64,000 nucleotides of DNA from Photorhabdus cinerea (GCF_011189575.1 NZ_PUJW01000017.1:1-64000), one strand, 5' to 3'. Positions 42,739 through 52,083 are shown, numbered from the stretch's first letter. Notes: generated from the letters alone by a model not told the origin. Numbers and translations: made by a program.

Positions 42739-43871
42739 CTCATCTCCTCCAAAATGTCATTCAATGGACGGCTAGTACCTAATATTTGATTATCAAAGGA
42801 GAACATAATGGCATCACAACGCGGGGGATTAACGGCAAAACGCAACATCTCACTCATCCGTTCGCAAATACGTTCAGCAATGCGATCATAAACCGCTTGC
42901 AAACCCTGTTCTGCGATCAGTTCCATTGCGGCTTCTGTGGTATCGCAGCGATTAACCTCCAACAGAAGTGCCTGCGGTGCACCCATCAGTGCCAGATACG
43001 CGATCAACGTTTCTATGCGACCATCAGCAATATGACTGTGGGTATGAAAAATTCCTGCTGCCACTTTCACCAGCTTGCCGGGATGTCCCACTAACATGAT
43101 ATGGCGGAACCCAAGCCGCACCGCTTCCTGCAACATGTAACCAACGAAGTTACTCATGGTGACAACTAACTGACCATCAAGCCCCAGTTGTTCACGCACA
43201 AAACGCTCACCGTGATTGCCCGGAACCAGAATGACCTTCTCAGCACCCGCCGCACGTTTCATTTCCAACTCTAGTGCTAATGAACGTTTCCAACTCTCCT
43301 CCGACATGGGGGTAACGATACCAGTGGTACCAATGATGGAAATGCCACCCAGTATCCCCAATCGCCCGTTGTAAGTTTTCTTTGCCCGCTCTTCACCTTC
43401 TGGTGCGAAAATTTCTACTTCCGCACCCCGCGTAGGACCAATAGCCTCCCGAACCGCTGCCTCAATGGTTTGGCGCGGTGTACGGTTAATGGCGGCACTA
43501 CCTATTGGCAGCCCAACACCTTTGCGAGTGACAGTGCCAACACCCTCTCCACCACGCAGATTGATCTCTCCATGGTCGCACAGGGTGACACGGGCAAAAA
43601 TCAACATGCCGTGGGTCGCATCCACATCATCACCACCATCTTTACGAATAGCCGCGGTAGCCTGCTGACCCTCAATCAAGGGTTGTTCGACATTAAGACG
43701 CAGTGTCACACCAGAAGGCGTAACAATAGAAACATGGTCAATAATTTGCTGACGCAGCACCATCAATGCGGCCACCTTAGCGGCGGCAGTGGCACAAGAA
43801 CCGGTGGTATAACCTTTACGATACTGTTTACCGTTATGCCAGATGCTATCCAATTGCATAGTGTCGCTCAT
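42735..43871 (-). CDS. cbiD: Cobalt-precorrin-5B C1-methyltransferase CbiD
   Basis: 378 residues: KGYTTGSCATAAAKVAALM, GGDDVDATHGMLIFARV, GVGTVTRKGVGLPIGSAAIN, LGGISIIGTTGIVTPMSE. CbiD is specific to the anaerobic pathway. It overlaps cbiC by 4 bases. Confidence 0.96.
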   Translation of the reverse strand: MSDTMQLDSIWHNGKQYRKGYTTGSCATAAAKVAALMVLRQQIIDHVSIVTPSGVTLRLNVEQPLIEGQQATAAIRKDGGDDVDATHGMLIFARVTLCDHGEINLRGGEGVGTVTRKGVGLPIGSAAINRTPRQTIEAAVREAIGPTRGAEVEIFAPEGEERAKKTYNGRLGILGGISIIGTTGIVTPMSEESWKRSLALELEMKRAAGAEKVILVPGNHGERFVREQLGLDGQLVVTMSNFVGYMLQEAVRLGFRHIMLVGHPGKLVKVAAGIFHTHSHIADGRIETLIAYLALMGAPQALLLEVNRCDTTEAAMELIAEQGLQAVYDRIAERICERMSEMLRFAVNPPRCDAIMFSFDNQILGTSRPLNDILEEMR

Positions 43872-44500
43872 TGTGCCTCCCGCAATCGATACAAAATGGC
43901 ATTGATAATTGCCGCTGCGACGTTGCTACCTCCTTTACGGCCTGCCGCGGCGATACAAGGCAATTCACTTTGCATCAGCGCAGCTTTCGATTCCGCAGCA
44001 CCAACAAACCCAACGGGAACCCCAATCACCGCTAAGGGTGAAGCTTGTCTTTCCAGTAAACGGAACAACGCTGTTGGCGCATTACCGAACACGAATATTT
44101 TGTCGCCTTCCTCATCTAGTGCGACATCCACCGCCGCCATCGAGCGGGTGATACCCTGCGCTTTCGCCATCGCCGCTACGCGTGGGTCACTGATATAACA
44201 ACGGCTCTCACAACCCATCTGATGTAACAGTGTTTTGTTAATGCCGGACTGAGCCATCGTGGTATCGGTATACAAAATGCATCCCCGACGCAATGCTTCA
44301 GTAATGTGGGTCAGCACATCTGGCGAGAACCACAAAATATCCAGCCAATCAAAATCTGCGGTAGTGTGGATCACCCGTTTAATCACCGCTTCTTGCATCT
44401 CATCAACAAAACGATAATCAGGATGCTCACGGGCAATAATATCGCCAATGATTGCGAAGCTATTCTGTTCAATTTGCTGAGGTTTCTGGAGATAATTCAT
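43868..44500 (-). CDS. cbiC: Cobalt-precorrin-8 methylmutase CbiC
   Basis: 210 residues: PQQIEQNSFAIIGDIIAREHP, VIKRVIHTTADFDW with the catalytic His, LYTDTTMAQSGINK, PVGFVGAAESKAALMQSELPCIAAAGRKGGSNVAAAI. It migrates the C11 methyl to C12 giving cobyrinic acid. A 14-base gap separates it from cbiB. Confidence 0.96.
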   Translation of the reverse strand: MNYLQKPQQIEQNSFAIIGDIIAREHPDYRFVDEMQEAVIKRVIHTTADFDWLDILWFSPDVLTHITEALRRGCILYTDTTMAQSGINKTLLHQMGCESRCYISDPRVAAMAKAQGITRSMAAVDVALDEEGDKIFVFGNAPTALFRLLERQASPLAVIGVPVGFVGAAESKAALMQSELPCIAAAGRKGGSNVAAAIINAILYRLREAQ

Positions 44501-44514
44501 ATCATTGCCCTTTT

Positions 44515-45474
44515 CTAAGCCATTCCGACCAACAGTAAGCGCAACAACGCAAACAACAGTAAGGCCAGTTGCGAAGCTACCATCATCAAGTGGATACTGA
44601 GCGGGATATCCGTCAGCGCGATTTTACGGCGTTCATCACCAATCCAGGGTTTATCTACCCGTTCACCAAAGTAATAATTCGGACCACCAAGACGGATACC
44701 CAACGCCCCCGCTACCGTAGCTTCAGGCCAGGCACAGTTGGGGCTAGCATGTTGATAACGATCGCGCCAACCAATACGCAGCGCCTGACGAAAATCAACC
44801 CGAATAAACCAAGCCGCTACACTCAGCAACAACCAACTCAACCGCGCCGGTAACCAGTTCGCCAGATCATCCATGCGAGCAGAAACATACCCAATGGCGC
44901 GGTATTCCGGCGTTTTGTATCCCACCATAGAATCTAGGGTATTAACCGCCTTGTAAGCCATTGCCAATGGCACACCGCCAATCATCAGGAAAAACAGTGG
45001 AGCAATAACACCGTCAACGCTGTTTTCCGCCACCGTCTCCACCGCCGCACGCGTAATTTGTGGTACATCCAATTGAGACGTATCCCGACCAACAATCCAC
45101 GATAATTGTTGGCGACTTTCATCCAGTGAGCCATGTTGTAATACATCATGTACCGCCAGCGCAGCGTCACTCAGACAACGGCCCGCTAACAGGGTATAAA
45201 TCATCCACACTTCAGCCAACCAGCCCACCCAAGGATGAATGTAGTTCATCAGCCACAAGCCTCCCCAACTCACCAACCCAGTCAGCCCGACAACCACTAT
45301 CCACAACCCAGCGCCACCGACTTTCAGTGCACGTTCACTGTGACAACAGTGCCGGATAGCCCGTTGTACCAGTGAGATCAGTTTGCCAATCCACCGTACT
45401 GGATGAGGCCAATGCGGTGGATCACCTAACCAACTATCGAGCAGGAAAGCAGCAAACCAAGCGGCAAGTGTCAT
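44515..45474 (-). CDS. cbiB: Adenosylcobinamide-phosphate synthase CbiB
   Basis: 319 residues from the ATG at 45474 (MTLAAWFAAFLLDSWLGDPPHWPHPVRWIGKLI), equal in length to the Salmonella protein and overlapping the cbiA stop by 4 bases. The longer frame runs back into cbiA and is rejected. It is a multi-pass inner-membrane protein with VAENSVDGVIAPLFFLMIGG. It attaches the aminopropanol phosphate made by PduX/CobD. Confidence 0.96.
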   Translation of the reverse strand: MTLAAWFAAFLLDSWLGDPPHWPHPVRWIGKLISLVQRAIRHCCHSERALKVGGAGLWIVVVGLTGLVSWGGLWLMNYIHPWVGWLAEVWMIYTLLAGRCLSDAALAVHDVLQHGSLDESRQQLSWIVGRDTSQLDVPQITRAAVETVAENSVDGVIAPLFFLMIGGVPLAMAYKAVNTLDSMVGYKTPEYRAIGYVSARMDDLANWLPARLSWLLLSVAAWFIRVDFRQALRIGWRDRYQHASPNCAWPEATVAGALGIRLGGPNYYFGERVDKPWIGDERRKIALTDIPLSIHLMMVASQLALLLFALLRLLLVGMA

Positions 45475-46853
45475 AACAGCCTCCTGGCAAGTGCCAACCA
45501 GCGATCCAGCAGACCGGGACGCTGAGCAAAATGGATATGAAGATAACTGGCCAGAGTTTGCTGTACCTGATATCCCCCAGCCCATTGCTGTATCACCATA
45601 TCGTCACGCCATTTAGTACAGTCAAAAACCGAAGGTACCGAACTGATAAAATCGGAATAGTGGAATTCATGCCCTCGCAAAATCTCGCCTTTTTTGGCCA
45701 GTAAAGTGTCACAACGGGCTTGAGCCTGACAGTAACCAAAGCGCATTAGCCGTGTTCCCATCCGACTGTCTCCCGGCAGAATGCCAGTCATCTGGTGGCG
45801 TTTCCCCTCTCCGTCAGTCAATGACTCGCCAAGGTACATCAGACCACCACATTCAGCATAAAGCGGAACCTGCCGACAATGAGCATCCTGTAAAGCCTCC
45901 CGCATGGCACTATTGGCGGCCAGTTTAGCGGCATATATTTCAGGATAGCCTCCACCAAGATAAATCATCTGACAATCAGGCAAACGGCGATCATGCAGTG
46001 GACTAAAACGGTGAATCTGTACCCCCGCCTGCTCCAGCATTTCCAAATTATCTGGGTAATAAAAGTTAAAGGCTTCATCATCCGCTAATGCCAGCGTCAG
46101 ACCATCAGCCAACGCGGGATCAGGCAATGGTGGGGCCTCACCTTCTGGTAAAGAGGGACAGTCACAAAGCGCTAACAGACGATCAAGGTTGATATAGGTT
46201 TCAACCTGTTGAGCCAACCGCTGCCAACGAGCATCATCGGCAACCTGCTCCTGAGCAGGAATAAGGCCAAGATGACGGGATGGCAACGATACATCCTTCA
46301 TCACCGGCAAACGCCCCAGCACCGGCACACCACAATAATGTTCAATGGCATAACGGATCAGTTCGAAATGATTTTCAGAATTGACGCGATTAACAATGAC
46401 TCCTGCGATCGTCAGAGAAGGATCGAAACGACAGAACCCTAAAACAGTTGCAGCTACAGAAGTGGATACGGCCTTACCATCTACCAGTAAAATCACCGGG
46501 CATCCCAACTGCTTAGCCATTGCAGCACTACTGCAATAATTGGGGTCAATACCGTAACCATCATACAGCCCCATCACACCTTCAATGACCGCCACATCAG
46601 CATGGCGCATATGCTGATTATAAAGGCCATTAAGAGTCGCTGTTGGCAGCATAAACGCATCAAGATTACGGGATGCCACACCGCATACGGTGCTGTGCCA
46701 GCCACTATCCAGATAATCTGGCCCTACTTTAAACGGCTGAACCGCCAACCCTCGCAGCATCAACGCGCGTAAAATGCCGAGGGTAACGGTAGTTTTACCA
46801 CAACCACTGCCAGTACCCGCGATAACAAATGCTTTCCTGCCTGACCATTGCAT
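45471..46853 (-). CDS. cbiA: Cobyrinic acid a,c-diamide synthase CbiA
   Basis: 460 residues from the ATG at 46853 (MQWSGRKAFVIAGTGSGCGKTT), matching the family length of ~459. The frame can be read 68 codons further upstream but that part lies in the cobalamin riboswitch. It has an N-terminal P-loop, VIEGVMGLYDGYG, and a C-terminal glutaminase with LYAECGGLMYLGESL (Cys). It amidates the a and c side chains. First gene of the operon. Confidence 0.96.
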   Translation of the reverse strand: MQWSGRKAFVIAGTGSGCGKTTVTLGILRALMLRGLAVQPFKVGPDYLDSGWHSTVCGVASRNLDAFMLPTATLNGLYNQHMRHADVAVIEGVMGLYDGYGIDPNYCSSAAMAKQLGCPVILLVDGKAVSTSVAATVLGFCRFDPSLTIAGVIVNRVNSENHFELIRYAIEHYCGVPVLGRLPVMKDVSLPSRHLGLIPAQEQVADDARWQRLAQQVETYINLDRLLALCDCPSLPEGEAPPLPDPALADGLTLALADDEAFNFYYPDNLEMLEQAGVQIHRFSPLHDRRLPDCQMIYLGGGYPEIYAAKLAANSAMREALQDAHCRQVPLYAECGGLMYLGESLTDGEGKRHQMTGILPGDSRMGTRLMRFGYCQAQARCDTLLAKKGEILRGHEFHYSDFISSVPSVFDCTKWRDDMVIQQWAGGYQVQQTLASYLHIHFAQRPGLLDRWLALARRLL

Positions 46854-46937
46854 AAAAAATTCCCGACATATCGATCGGAAAATGAGCGTCGATAAGACGT
46901 GCCAGCCTTGCGCACACCACTTGGATGACAACCCGCT

Positions 46938-47112
46938 TCCCACCGAAGGAGTTAATGTCTCATGCCTGTCAGATCGGTCTTCTGGCTTAGCGTCACCCTT
47001 CTCCGCAACCTTCCCAGTCGTTCCGACCAGTGGCATTAGCAGAGTCGTCAGCATCACAGCAGCGGGGGCTGCGGAGGATTTTCACCTCCTTCCCACACAC
47101 CATTAGGTGCGA
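46938..47112 (-). promoter_or_regulatory. Cobalamin (B12) riboswitch
   Basis: Read on the minus strand, the order is that of the class: GGGAAGGAGGTGAAAATCCTCC, GCAGCCCCCGCTGC, GCCACTGGTCGG, ACTGGGAAGG, GGGTGACGCTAAGCCAGAAG ACC (B12 box) and a closing hairpin-rich tail. It ends about 85 bases before the cbiA ATG, so adenosylcobalamin should repress the whole operon, probably at translation of cbiA. A false cbiA extension crosses it. Confidence 0.93.
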
Positions 47113-47353
47113 TATTAACCCGACGGCGGTTTATTTATTTTTAACGTGGTCTACTCTTTAAGTTATTAAATTATTAAATTATTAAATAACTAATGATATA
47201 TTCACTTTTACCATAATAACCTTATTAACCTCATTGAATTAAGATGTAAATCAAATATATATTTTTCACATCAAAAAAATGATGAATATTATTATTTTCG
47301 GCGATAAATTTATGTGTTTTATAGTAAAAATCATCACCAATCTGCTAACAAAG

Positions 47354-47396
47354 ATAGTAACAACACAGCACCAGATTAAACGTTGATCATAATCAA
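47354..47396. promoter_or_regulatory. FNR box with divergent class II promoters
   Basis: 47383-47396 is a perfect FNR consensus, TTGAT-CATA-ATCAA. On the minus strand a TACTAT (-10) at 47354-47359 places the start near 47347, about 42 bases from the box centre, ideal for class II activation of the cbi operon. On the plus strand TATGGT at 47421-47426 gives similar spacing towards the small gene at 47.5 kb. Anaerobic activation would fit the oxygen-sensitive pathway. A regulator-binding test is lacking. Confidence 0.65.
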
Positions 47397-47519
47397 CTAT
47401 CTATCCATATCACATAAGCTTATGGTGCTGTTTATCGTAAAATTGCTTTTTACATCACTGTATAACCAAATCACAATGAAAACTGCCGATATTATTAGAT
47501 ACCACGATTCTGCGTATGC

Positions 47520-47822
47520 TTGGTGCCTGTTTTTATTACTCCCCCAGTCAGAACAAGTCAATCTACTCATTCCTCAGAAGATCAACTCGGCCTCATGCCA
47601 CTTGCTTTAGTTTATATTTTGGAACAAGAACATAAACCCGCAGCGCGTACATTACAGGAACAGCACCTGCTACTGTGGGCATACCGTTACCCGGAACTCG
47701 TTCAAACAACCAAACTAGAAAATGATTTTTATCCGATTTTAGCCACCATTGCGATTGACTATTTGAAAACTCTTCAAACTGAACTAAAACTAACCGTAGC
47801 AGAACTAGAATTATTCCACTAA
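47520..47822 (+). CDS. Hypothetical ~100-aa protein, start uncertain (possible frameshift)
   Basis: The frame 47520-47822 encodes GLMPLALVYILEQEHKPAARTLQEQHLLLWAYRYPELVQ and a helical end with LKLTVAELELF, which looks like real coding sequence, but it begins with TTG/GTG and no ribosome site. A good ATG at 47476 (MKTADIIRYHDSAYAW) is in another frame that stops at 47610. A one-base indel near 47560-47600 would join them into ~115 residues. No family is recognised. It is divergent from the cbi operon and may share its FNR site. Confidence 0.5.
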   Translation: MVPVFITPPVRTSQSTHSSEDQLGLMPLALVYILEQEHKPAARTLQEQHLLLWAYRYPELVQTTKLENDFYPILATIAIDYLKTLQTELKLTVAELELFH

Positions 47823-48224
47823 CACTTTTATTATTCCTCAATAAATGCTCCGGATGGAAAATTAAGTAATGACTAATAAACGCACCCCCATCCGGAGTTT
47901 AAATTCTATTTAATCAACTCATCATTTGTATCACTCATAATATCAGAAAAACCCTTATATTGATCGTTACAGCTCTATTGCAGTATATAAAACGGTTCAA
48001 CTGATTTTTATGTTATTTATTATTGGCTATGGATAACAGTCATCCAATAGAATGATTTTATGCGCTAAAAAAACTGTCTATTAATTCATAAATTAGTAAA
48101 CATTAAATACTCATATAGAGGATTTATTAAAGCTCTAAAATACTTAGCGATAATTTTTTCTTCATTGAATATCTGTTTCCATTATATGGAAAGATCAAAA
48201 ATGTAAACAACATGAGGTAAAAAT
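47823..48224. other. Intergenic stretch with a terminator-like hairpin
   Basis: CTCCGGATGG at 47848-47857 and CCATCCGGAG at 47888-47897 are perfect inverted repeats with a 30-base loop followed by TTT, probably ending the gene before it. The rest is AT-rich with no ORF and should hold the protease promoter. Confidence 0.55.
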
Positions 48225-49739
48225 ATGAGAAAAATCTTTTTAGCTACACTTATTACAGGGATTGTGTCAGCAAGTTGTTCCGCACAAGCGCTTCCCGAAA
48301 ATAACAACGAGCATATTGCTGATCTGCAAGACAATACCAGCAACGAAGCTCCGCTATTAAAATCTACCGATCCGGGCGCTGAACGATTTAAGCATGTGGG
48401 TAAACTAAGCGGTCGCGGCCAGTGTACCGCAACACTTATTGCCGGTTCAGAAACCCCTGATGCCAATCAACAAGCACTTATTCTTTCCGCAGGCCATTGT
48501 TTTGATTCTTCATTAGATACTAATGAAGTAGTGATTGACCAACCTGTAGGCCCTGGTTGGACATACACACCAAATTACTTTATTGACTTAATTAATAAAC
48601 ACCAACCTGTTGATGTTGATAGGGTTTTATACGCAACAATGAAAGGCGGTGACCTTGCAGTTTTCAGACTTAAAGCAACTTATGGTGAGTTGGCAAATCG
48701 CGGAATACTGCCGGTGACGTTACAAAAAGATTATGAACCAGTAACAAGTCAGCCCATTGAACTTGCTCACATTCCGGTCAATGGTGTAGATGGTGATAAA
48801 CGCTATCTACGCTATTCAGCTTGCGACATTACTGGAAAAGCCTCGCTTGTGTATGAAGGTATATGGGCTTGGTCTCCGGCCGTTTCTGTTAATTGCGCCG
48901 GTGTTGCGGGAGGAACTTCTGGTTCACCGGTTATATTGAAAGATCAATCTAGGATAATTGGTGTATTAAATACCACCGTCGACCGAAGTTACTCGGGTTG
49001 CGGTCTTAATCGGCCTTGTGAATTTATTATCGATCACAGTTTCTCTCGTACAGGTGCCAGTTACTATATTCCTGTTGATAAAATTGCACGTGCATTTACC
49101 CCTGATGGAAAACTGGATTTAAGTAAATTTGATGATGGAAAAGGGATCACTATTAACACTAACGGTCCGCTAATTACGAAAGGTACAGTTGACAACAAAC
49201 CTGCCACCTGGAATTTACGTCTTGAGGAAAAGGGGTTTGATAAGATTCGCTATAAGGGAAGACTTGCGAGTAATGTTGATTGTTCAGATCCTAAAGGATA
49301 CAGCAAACCTATTCCAGTCACTACACAACCGCTGGAAAAACTTACCGTTCCTGCCAATGAAGGGATTTATACCATGTGTGTTATTGGGCAACATTCTGCA
49401 AATAAACGCTGGCAGAGTACATCTAACGCATCAATAAAATTACGTGAAATTGACAATACTCCTCCATCAACAAAACCAGAGATAAGATTAATTTTTGAAG
49501 CAGATGACAGATGGGTTGTTAACCCTATTTTTAGTCCGTGGGAAATTGTTGATTTACGTATAAAATCAGGGCCAGTGAAATCTACAAAATGCGATGATCA
49601 CACCGGTTACTCTATTTATAGAAGAATACCGATCTCTCTTATGAAGAAAGACGCCCCAGTACGTTTTTGTGTATATGGCTTAGATCAAGCGGGTAACAAA
49701 GGCCCAATATCTTTTAATGACTTTAACGACAAGAAATAA
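48225..49739 (+). CDS. Secreted trypsin-like serine protease
   Basis: 504 residues. A signal peptide (MRKIFLATLITGIVSASCSAQA, cleavage after AQA) precedes an S1-type peptidase domain: ALILSAGHCFD (His), MKGGDLAVFRL (Asp) and GVAGGTSGSPVIL (Ser). From about residue 300 comes a C-terminal region with two similar ~80-residue beta-rich repeats, each with a Cys pair (NVDCSDPKGYSKPIPV ... YTMCVIG and STKCDDHTGYSIYRRIPI ... RFCVYGLD), perhaps for binding. It is likely exported and possibly used against host tissue. It has its own terminator. Confidence 0.85.
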   Translation: MRKIFLATLITGIVSASCSAQALPENNNEHIADLQDNTSNEAPLLKSTDPGAERFKHVGKLSGRGQCTATLIAGSETPDANQQALILSAGHCFDSSLDTNEVVIDQPVGPGWTYTPNYFIDLINKHQPVDVDRVLYATMKGGDLAVFRLKATYGELANRGILPVTLQKDYEPVTSQPIELAHIPVNGVDGDKRYLRYSACDITGKASLVYEGIWAWSPAVSVNCAGVAGGTSGSPVILKDQSRIIGVLNTTVDRSYSGCGLNRPCEFIIDHSFSRTGASYYIPVDKIARAFTPDGKLDLSKFDDGKGITINTNGPLITKGTVDNKPATWNLRLEEKGFDKIRYKGRLASNVDCSDPKGYSKPIPVTTQPLEKLTVPANEGIYTMCVIGQHSANKRWQSTSNASIKLREIDNTPPSTKPEIRLIFEADDRWVVNPIFSPWEIVDLRIKSGPVKSTKCDDHTGYSIYRRIPISLMKKDAPVRFCVYGLDQAGNKGPISFNDFNDKK

Positions 49740-49750
49740 ACCTTTCAAAA

Positions 49751-49776
49751 TTGGCCAGTATTTGCTGGCCTTTTTT
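49751..49776 (+). terminator. Terminator after the protease
   Basis: GGCCAG / CTGGCC stem with a 6-base loop and six T, 13 bases after the stop. Confidence 0.88.
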
Positions 49777-50050
49777 ACATTTACTGATAAATATAAAACC
49801 AATTAAAACCTCTCAATTTTTTCAAGTTCAATATAATTAGCATCACCTCTAAAAATATTAAAACAACAAATATACACATGATACTCTTATCTAATTAATT
49901 AAATTATTTTAAAGTTAGACAAAACCTATTTGTTATTATTTACAGAACAACCAATCTGTAAAAGACACATTCATCAACATTTCATCAGGTTACATTCTGA
50001 TATATATCAGAAAGTTAATTTTTCACAAAAATAACTCAACATATAGAAAT

Positions 50051-50499
50051 ATGAATTATACTTACGATATCAATAACGTTCGACAACACAATTAGCCTTA
50101 GCTGCTGAGACAAAAGAAAACGTTATCGAAAAGGAAGCAACATTAAAAATCTCAGAGGATAAAATTTCTAATCTATCAGCAACATATGCACTAGAAATTA
50201 AAAACTCGTCAGCGACAAAGAGTATTACTCTGGTTACGCAATCATCTAATTGCATGTATGATAGTGGAGACGAAAACATACGTTTAGAAGCAGGTCAAAC
50301 CTATCTGGGAAATTTGCAGGATAATAATAACTTCATAGATGGATGTACAAATGAAACTAAAACTGTAGATTGGAATGTTAGTTATATTAATATTGCCAAT
50401 ACAGACTCAGAAAGCTGTACACTAACATTTCAGCATGGCCGTGGTCATGCAAATTCAGATGGATCTAACCCAGAATGGTATATATGTAAGCTATTTTGA
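50051..50499 (+). pseudogene. Frameshifted ~148-codon gene of unknown function
   Basis: An ATG at 50051 opens MNYTYDINNVRQHN and stops at a TAG about 50083. The next frame continues from there without a break as QLALAAETKENVIEKEATLK, TKSITLVTQSSNCMYDSGDENIRLEAGQTYLGN and ends with SCTLTFQHGRGHANSDGSNPEWYICKLF. A single-base change near 50075-50083 would restore one open frame. The C-terminal half looks like a compact beta-rich secreted or carbohydrate-binding domain with four Cys, but no family is recognised. It could also use an internal start at 50254 (81 aa). Confidence 0.55.
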
Positions 50500-50685
50500 C
50501 TATTAACAGCGACGGGTTATTTTATGATCAATGATTGTTCAAAATTAAATCACTCACGATACTATCCCTCATAATCGTCATTTTGGTCATTTATTAATAC
50601 ATGGATACAACCGATTTTTACCATTTTTATTTCCATTTAATGCCCCGGCATACTGCTTCGACATAAGTTACTGCTAGTTTATGGA

Positions 50686-50711
50686 TTCTGTAAAACCTTG
50701 GTTTAGTGGAA
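50686..50711. other. Invertase crossover-like 26-bp site at the start of a truncated fibre
   Basis: TTCTGTAAAACC - TT - GGTTTAGTGGAA: two imperfectly inverted 12-base halves around a 2-base centre. This is the same layout as gix/cix/hix sites of the Gin/Cin/Hin serine recombinases, including the AAACC/GGTTT core. It lies where the fibre's homology begins. Confidence 0.5.
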
Positions 50712-51353
50712 ACGGTGGCGTTGGCTAAGAATGCGTTTCCAAAATCGGGGGGTGTTGTAAATGGGAATGTGGATGCCACGGGATATATTTCCGGTAAGGG
50801 TGTGTATGAAGCACCCGGTGTTCGGGTATATAGTTCGATAAATAAGCCATCCCCGGGAGAACTCGGCGCATATACCACAGGTGAGTGCAATGGGCGATTT
50901 CAACTCAAGGGCAGTGGTCTTTTGTCGATAGATGCAGATAATGCAAGATTCAATGGACATGTGTTAGCGTGGCTGGATGAAGTTGACAGAAATTATCAAC
51001 CTCGTGGTAATTACCAGCCAGCCGGGAACTATGCTCCTATGGGTCAGTCATATACTAAACCTGAGTCTGATTCCCGATATGGCAGCAAAAATACTGCTTT
51101 AAAATCTACAAATGGTTGGTGGAAATGTGGAGATACCGGGATGATTTATCAATGGGCGAACCACCTTTGGTATGCTGGTCAATCACTGAATTTTAATTTT
51201 CCAATCTCATTTCCAAATGCTGTTTTCGGGATTGTGTTATCAGATAATATAGGATATCAACCTATGGGCACTACTAATAGAAGCAGAACAGGATTTACAC
51301 TAACGGGTAATCAGAGTGTACTATCGTTTTATTATCTGGCTGTGGGGTATTGA
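50706..51353 (+). CDS. Tail fibre, C-terminal part lacking the N-terminal domain
   Basis: 215 residues from a GTG inside the crossover-like site; the same frame has a TAA in the left half of that site, so nothing upstream is joined. Modules are ETVALAKNAF, SGGVVNGNVDATGYISGKGVYE, ARFNGHVLAWLDEVDRNYQPRGNYQPAGNY and a gp53-like tip (TNGWWKCGDTGMIYQWA, FYYLAVGY). It overlaps its tfa by 4 bases. Probably a silent alternative tip cassette that needs fusion to an N-terminal part. Confidence 0.72.
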   Translation: METVALAKNAFPKSGGVVNGNVDATGYISGKGVYEAPGVRVYSSINKPSPGELGAYTTGECNGRFQLKGSGLLSIDADNARFNGHVLAWLDEVDRNYQPRGNYQPAGNYAPMGQSYTKPESDSRYGSKNTALKSTNGWWKCGDTGMIYQWANHLWYAGQSLNFNFPISFPNAVFGIVLSDNIGYQPMGTTNRSRTGFTLTGNQSVLSFYYLAVGY

Positions 51354-51796
51354 TTATGTATTATTACAGTGCAACAACTAATGCATTTTATCCGGTCGAA
51401 TGGAAACAGGATTATATCAATGCCGGTTCATTTCCAAACGATGCAGTGGAAGTCGATGAAGTTATCTTCATTGAGTTTGCCGGCAGTATTCCTCCAGAAG
51501 GTAAATATCGTATAGCGGGTAAAAATGGTTTACCAGAATGGGCGGACATTCCTCCACCCACAAAAGAAGAATTGCAGCAACAGGCTAAATCTCGAAAACA
51601 ACAATTAATAGCTGAAGCAACAAATCAAATTGTACCATTACAAGATGCTATTGATCTAAATATGGCAAATAATGAGGAAAAAGAGCAGTTAATAGCTTGG
51701 AAAAAATACCAAATATCACTGAGCCGTATCGATGTTACATCAGCACCAGATATTGACTGGCCTGAAAAACCACAATCTCCCACTGACAGAAGATAA
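51350..51796 (+). CDS. Tail fibre assembly protein (Tfa)
   Basis: 148 residues of the short Tfa type: MYYYSATTNAFYPVEW, EVDEVIFIEFAGSIPPEGKYRIAG, then PPTKEELQQQAKSRKQQL and the WKKYQISLSRIDVTSAPDIDWPEKP ending. It overlaps the fibre fragment upstream (ATGA). Apparently intact. Confidence 0.88.
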   Translation: MIMYYYSATTNAFYPVEWKQDYINAGSFPNDAVEVDEVIFIEFAGSIPPEGKYRIAGKNGLPEWADIPPPTKEELQQQAKSRKQQLIAEATNQIVPLQDAIDLNMANNEEKEQLIAWKKYQISLSRIDVTSAPDIDWPEKPQSPTDRR

Positions 51797-51910
51797 ATTT
51801 TACCATAGTTGGTGGAAGTTAGCTTTAATAGGTTGTATGAAAAATGCAAGCATTTATCTTTGAGTTTTAAATTGGCAGTAATATTGAATTTATATATATG
51901 TTCACTTATT

Positions 51911-52083
51911 TGTGAATTTCTAGACCTCAACTGACAGTTTTATGTATATTTAACAGATGTTAGTTGAGGTCAAGATGAACAAGAAAGAAGAACAGGAAGT
52001 TAGACGAAAGCTTAAAATATTGGCTCATGCTGAAGAAGGTAATAACGTCAGTAGAACTTACCGTTATTGGGGAAATCCCTGGA
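51911..52083 (+). mobile_element. Left end of an insertion sequence with truncated transposase start (IS481-like)
   Basis: The element starts TGTGAATTTCTAGACCTCAACTGAC and encodes MNKKEEQEVRRKLKILAHAEEGNNVSRTYRYWG, the DNA-binding start of an IS481/IS3-type transposase, then breaks off at GGGGAAATCCCTGGAT into tail-fibre sequence. The reading frame is open across the junction, giving a 130-residue hybrid ORF (51957-52349). A second copy of the same junction lies at 63762-63936. Confidence 0.75.

Noticed and set aside
43470..44198. Long plus-strand frame across cbiD/cbiC
   Set aside because: Its translation is low-complexity Thr/Asn/Ser-rich and it is antisense to two well-conserved genes.
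45475..45585. N-terminal extension of cbiB
   Set aside because: It overlaps the end of cbiA in another frame; the ATG at 45474 gives exactly 319 residues and a 4-base overlap typical of this operon.
46854..47057. 68-codon N-terminal extension of cbiA
   Set aside because: It lies inside the cobalamin riboswitch, has no ribosome site, and the start at 46853 gives the normal family length.
47143..47195. Tandem ATTAAATT units as an iteron-type origin
   Set aside because: Only a few short AT-rich units, no replication gene, and a normal operon upstream region.
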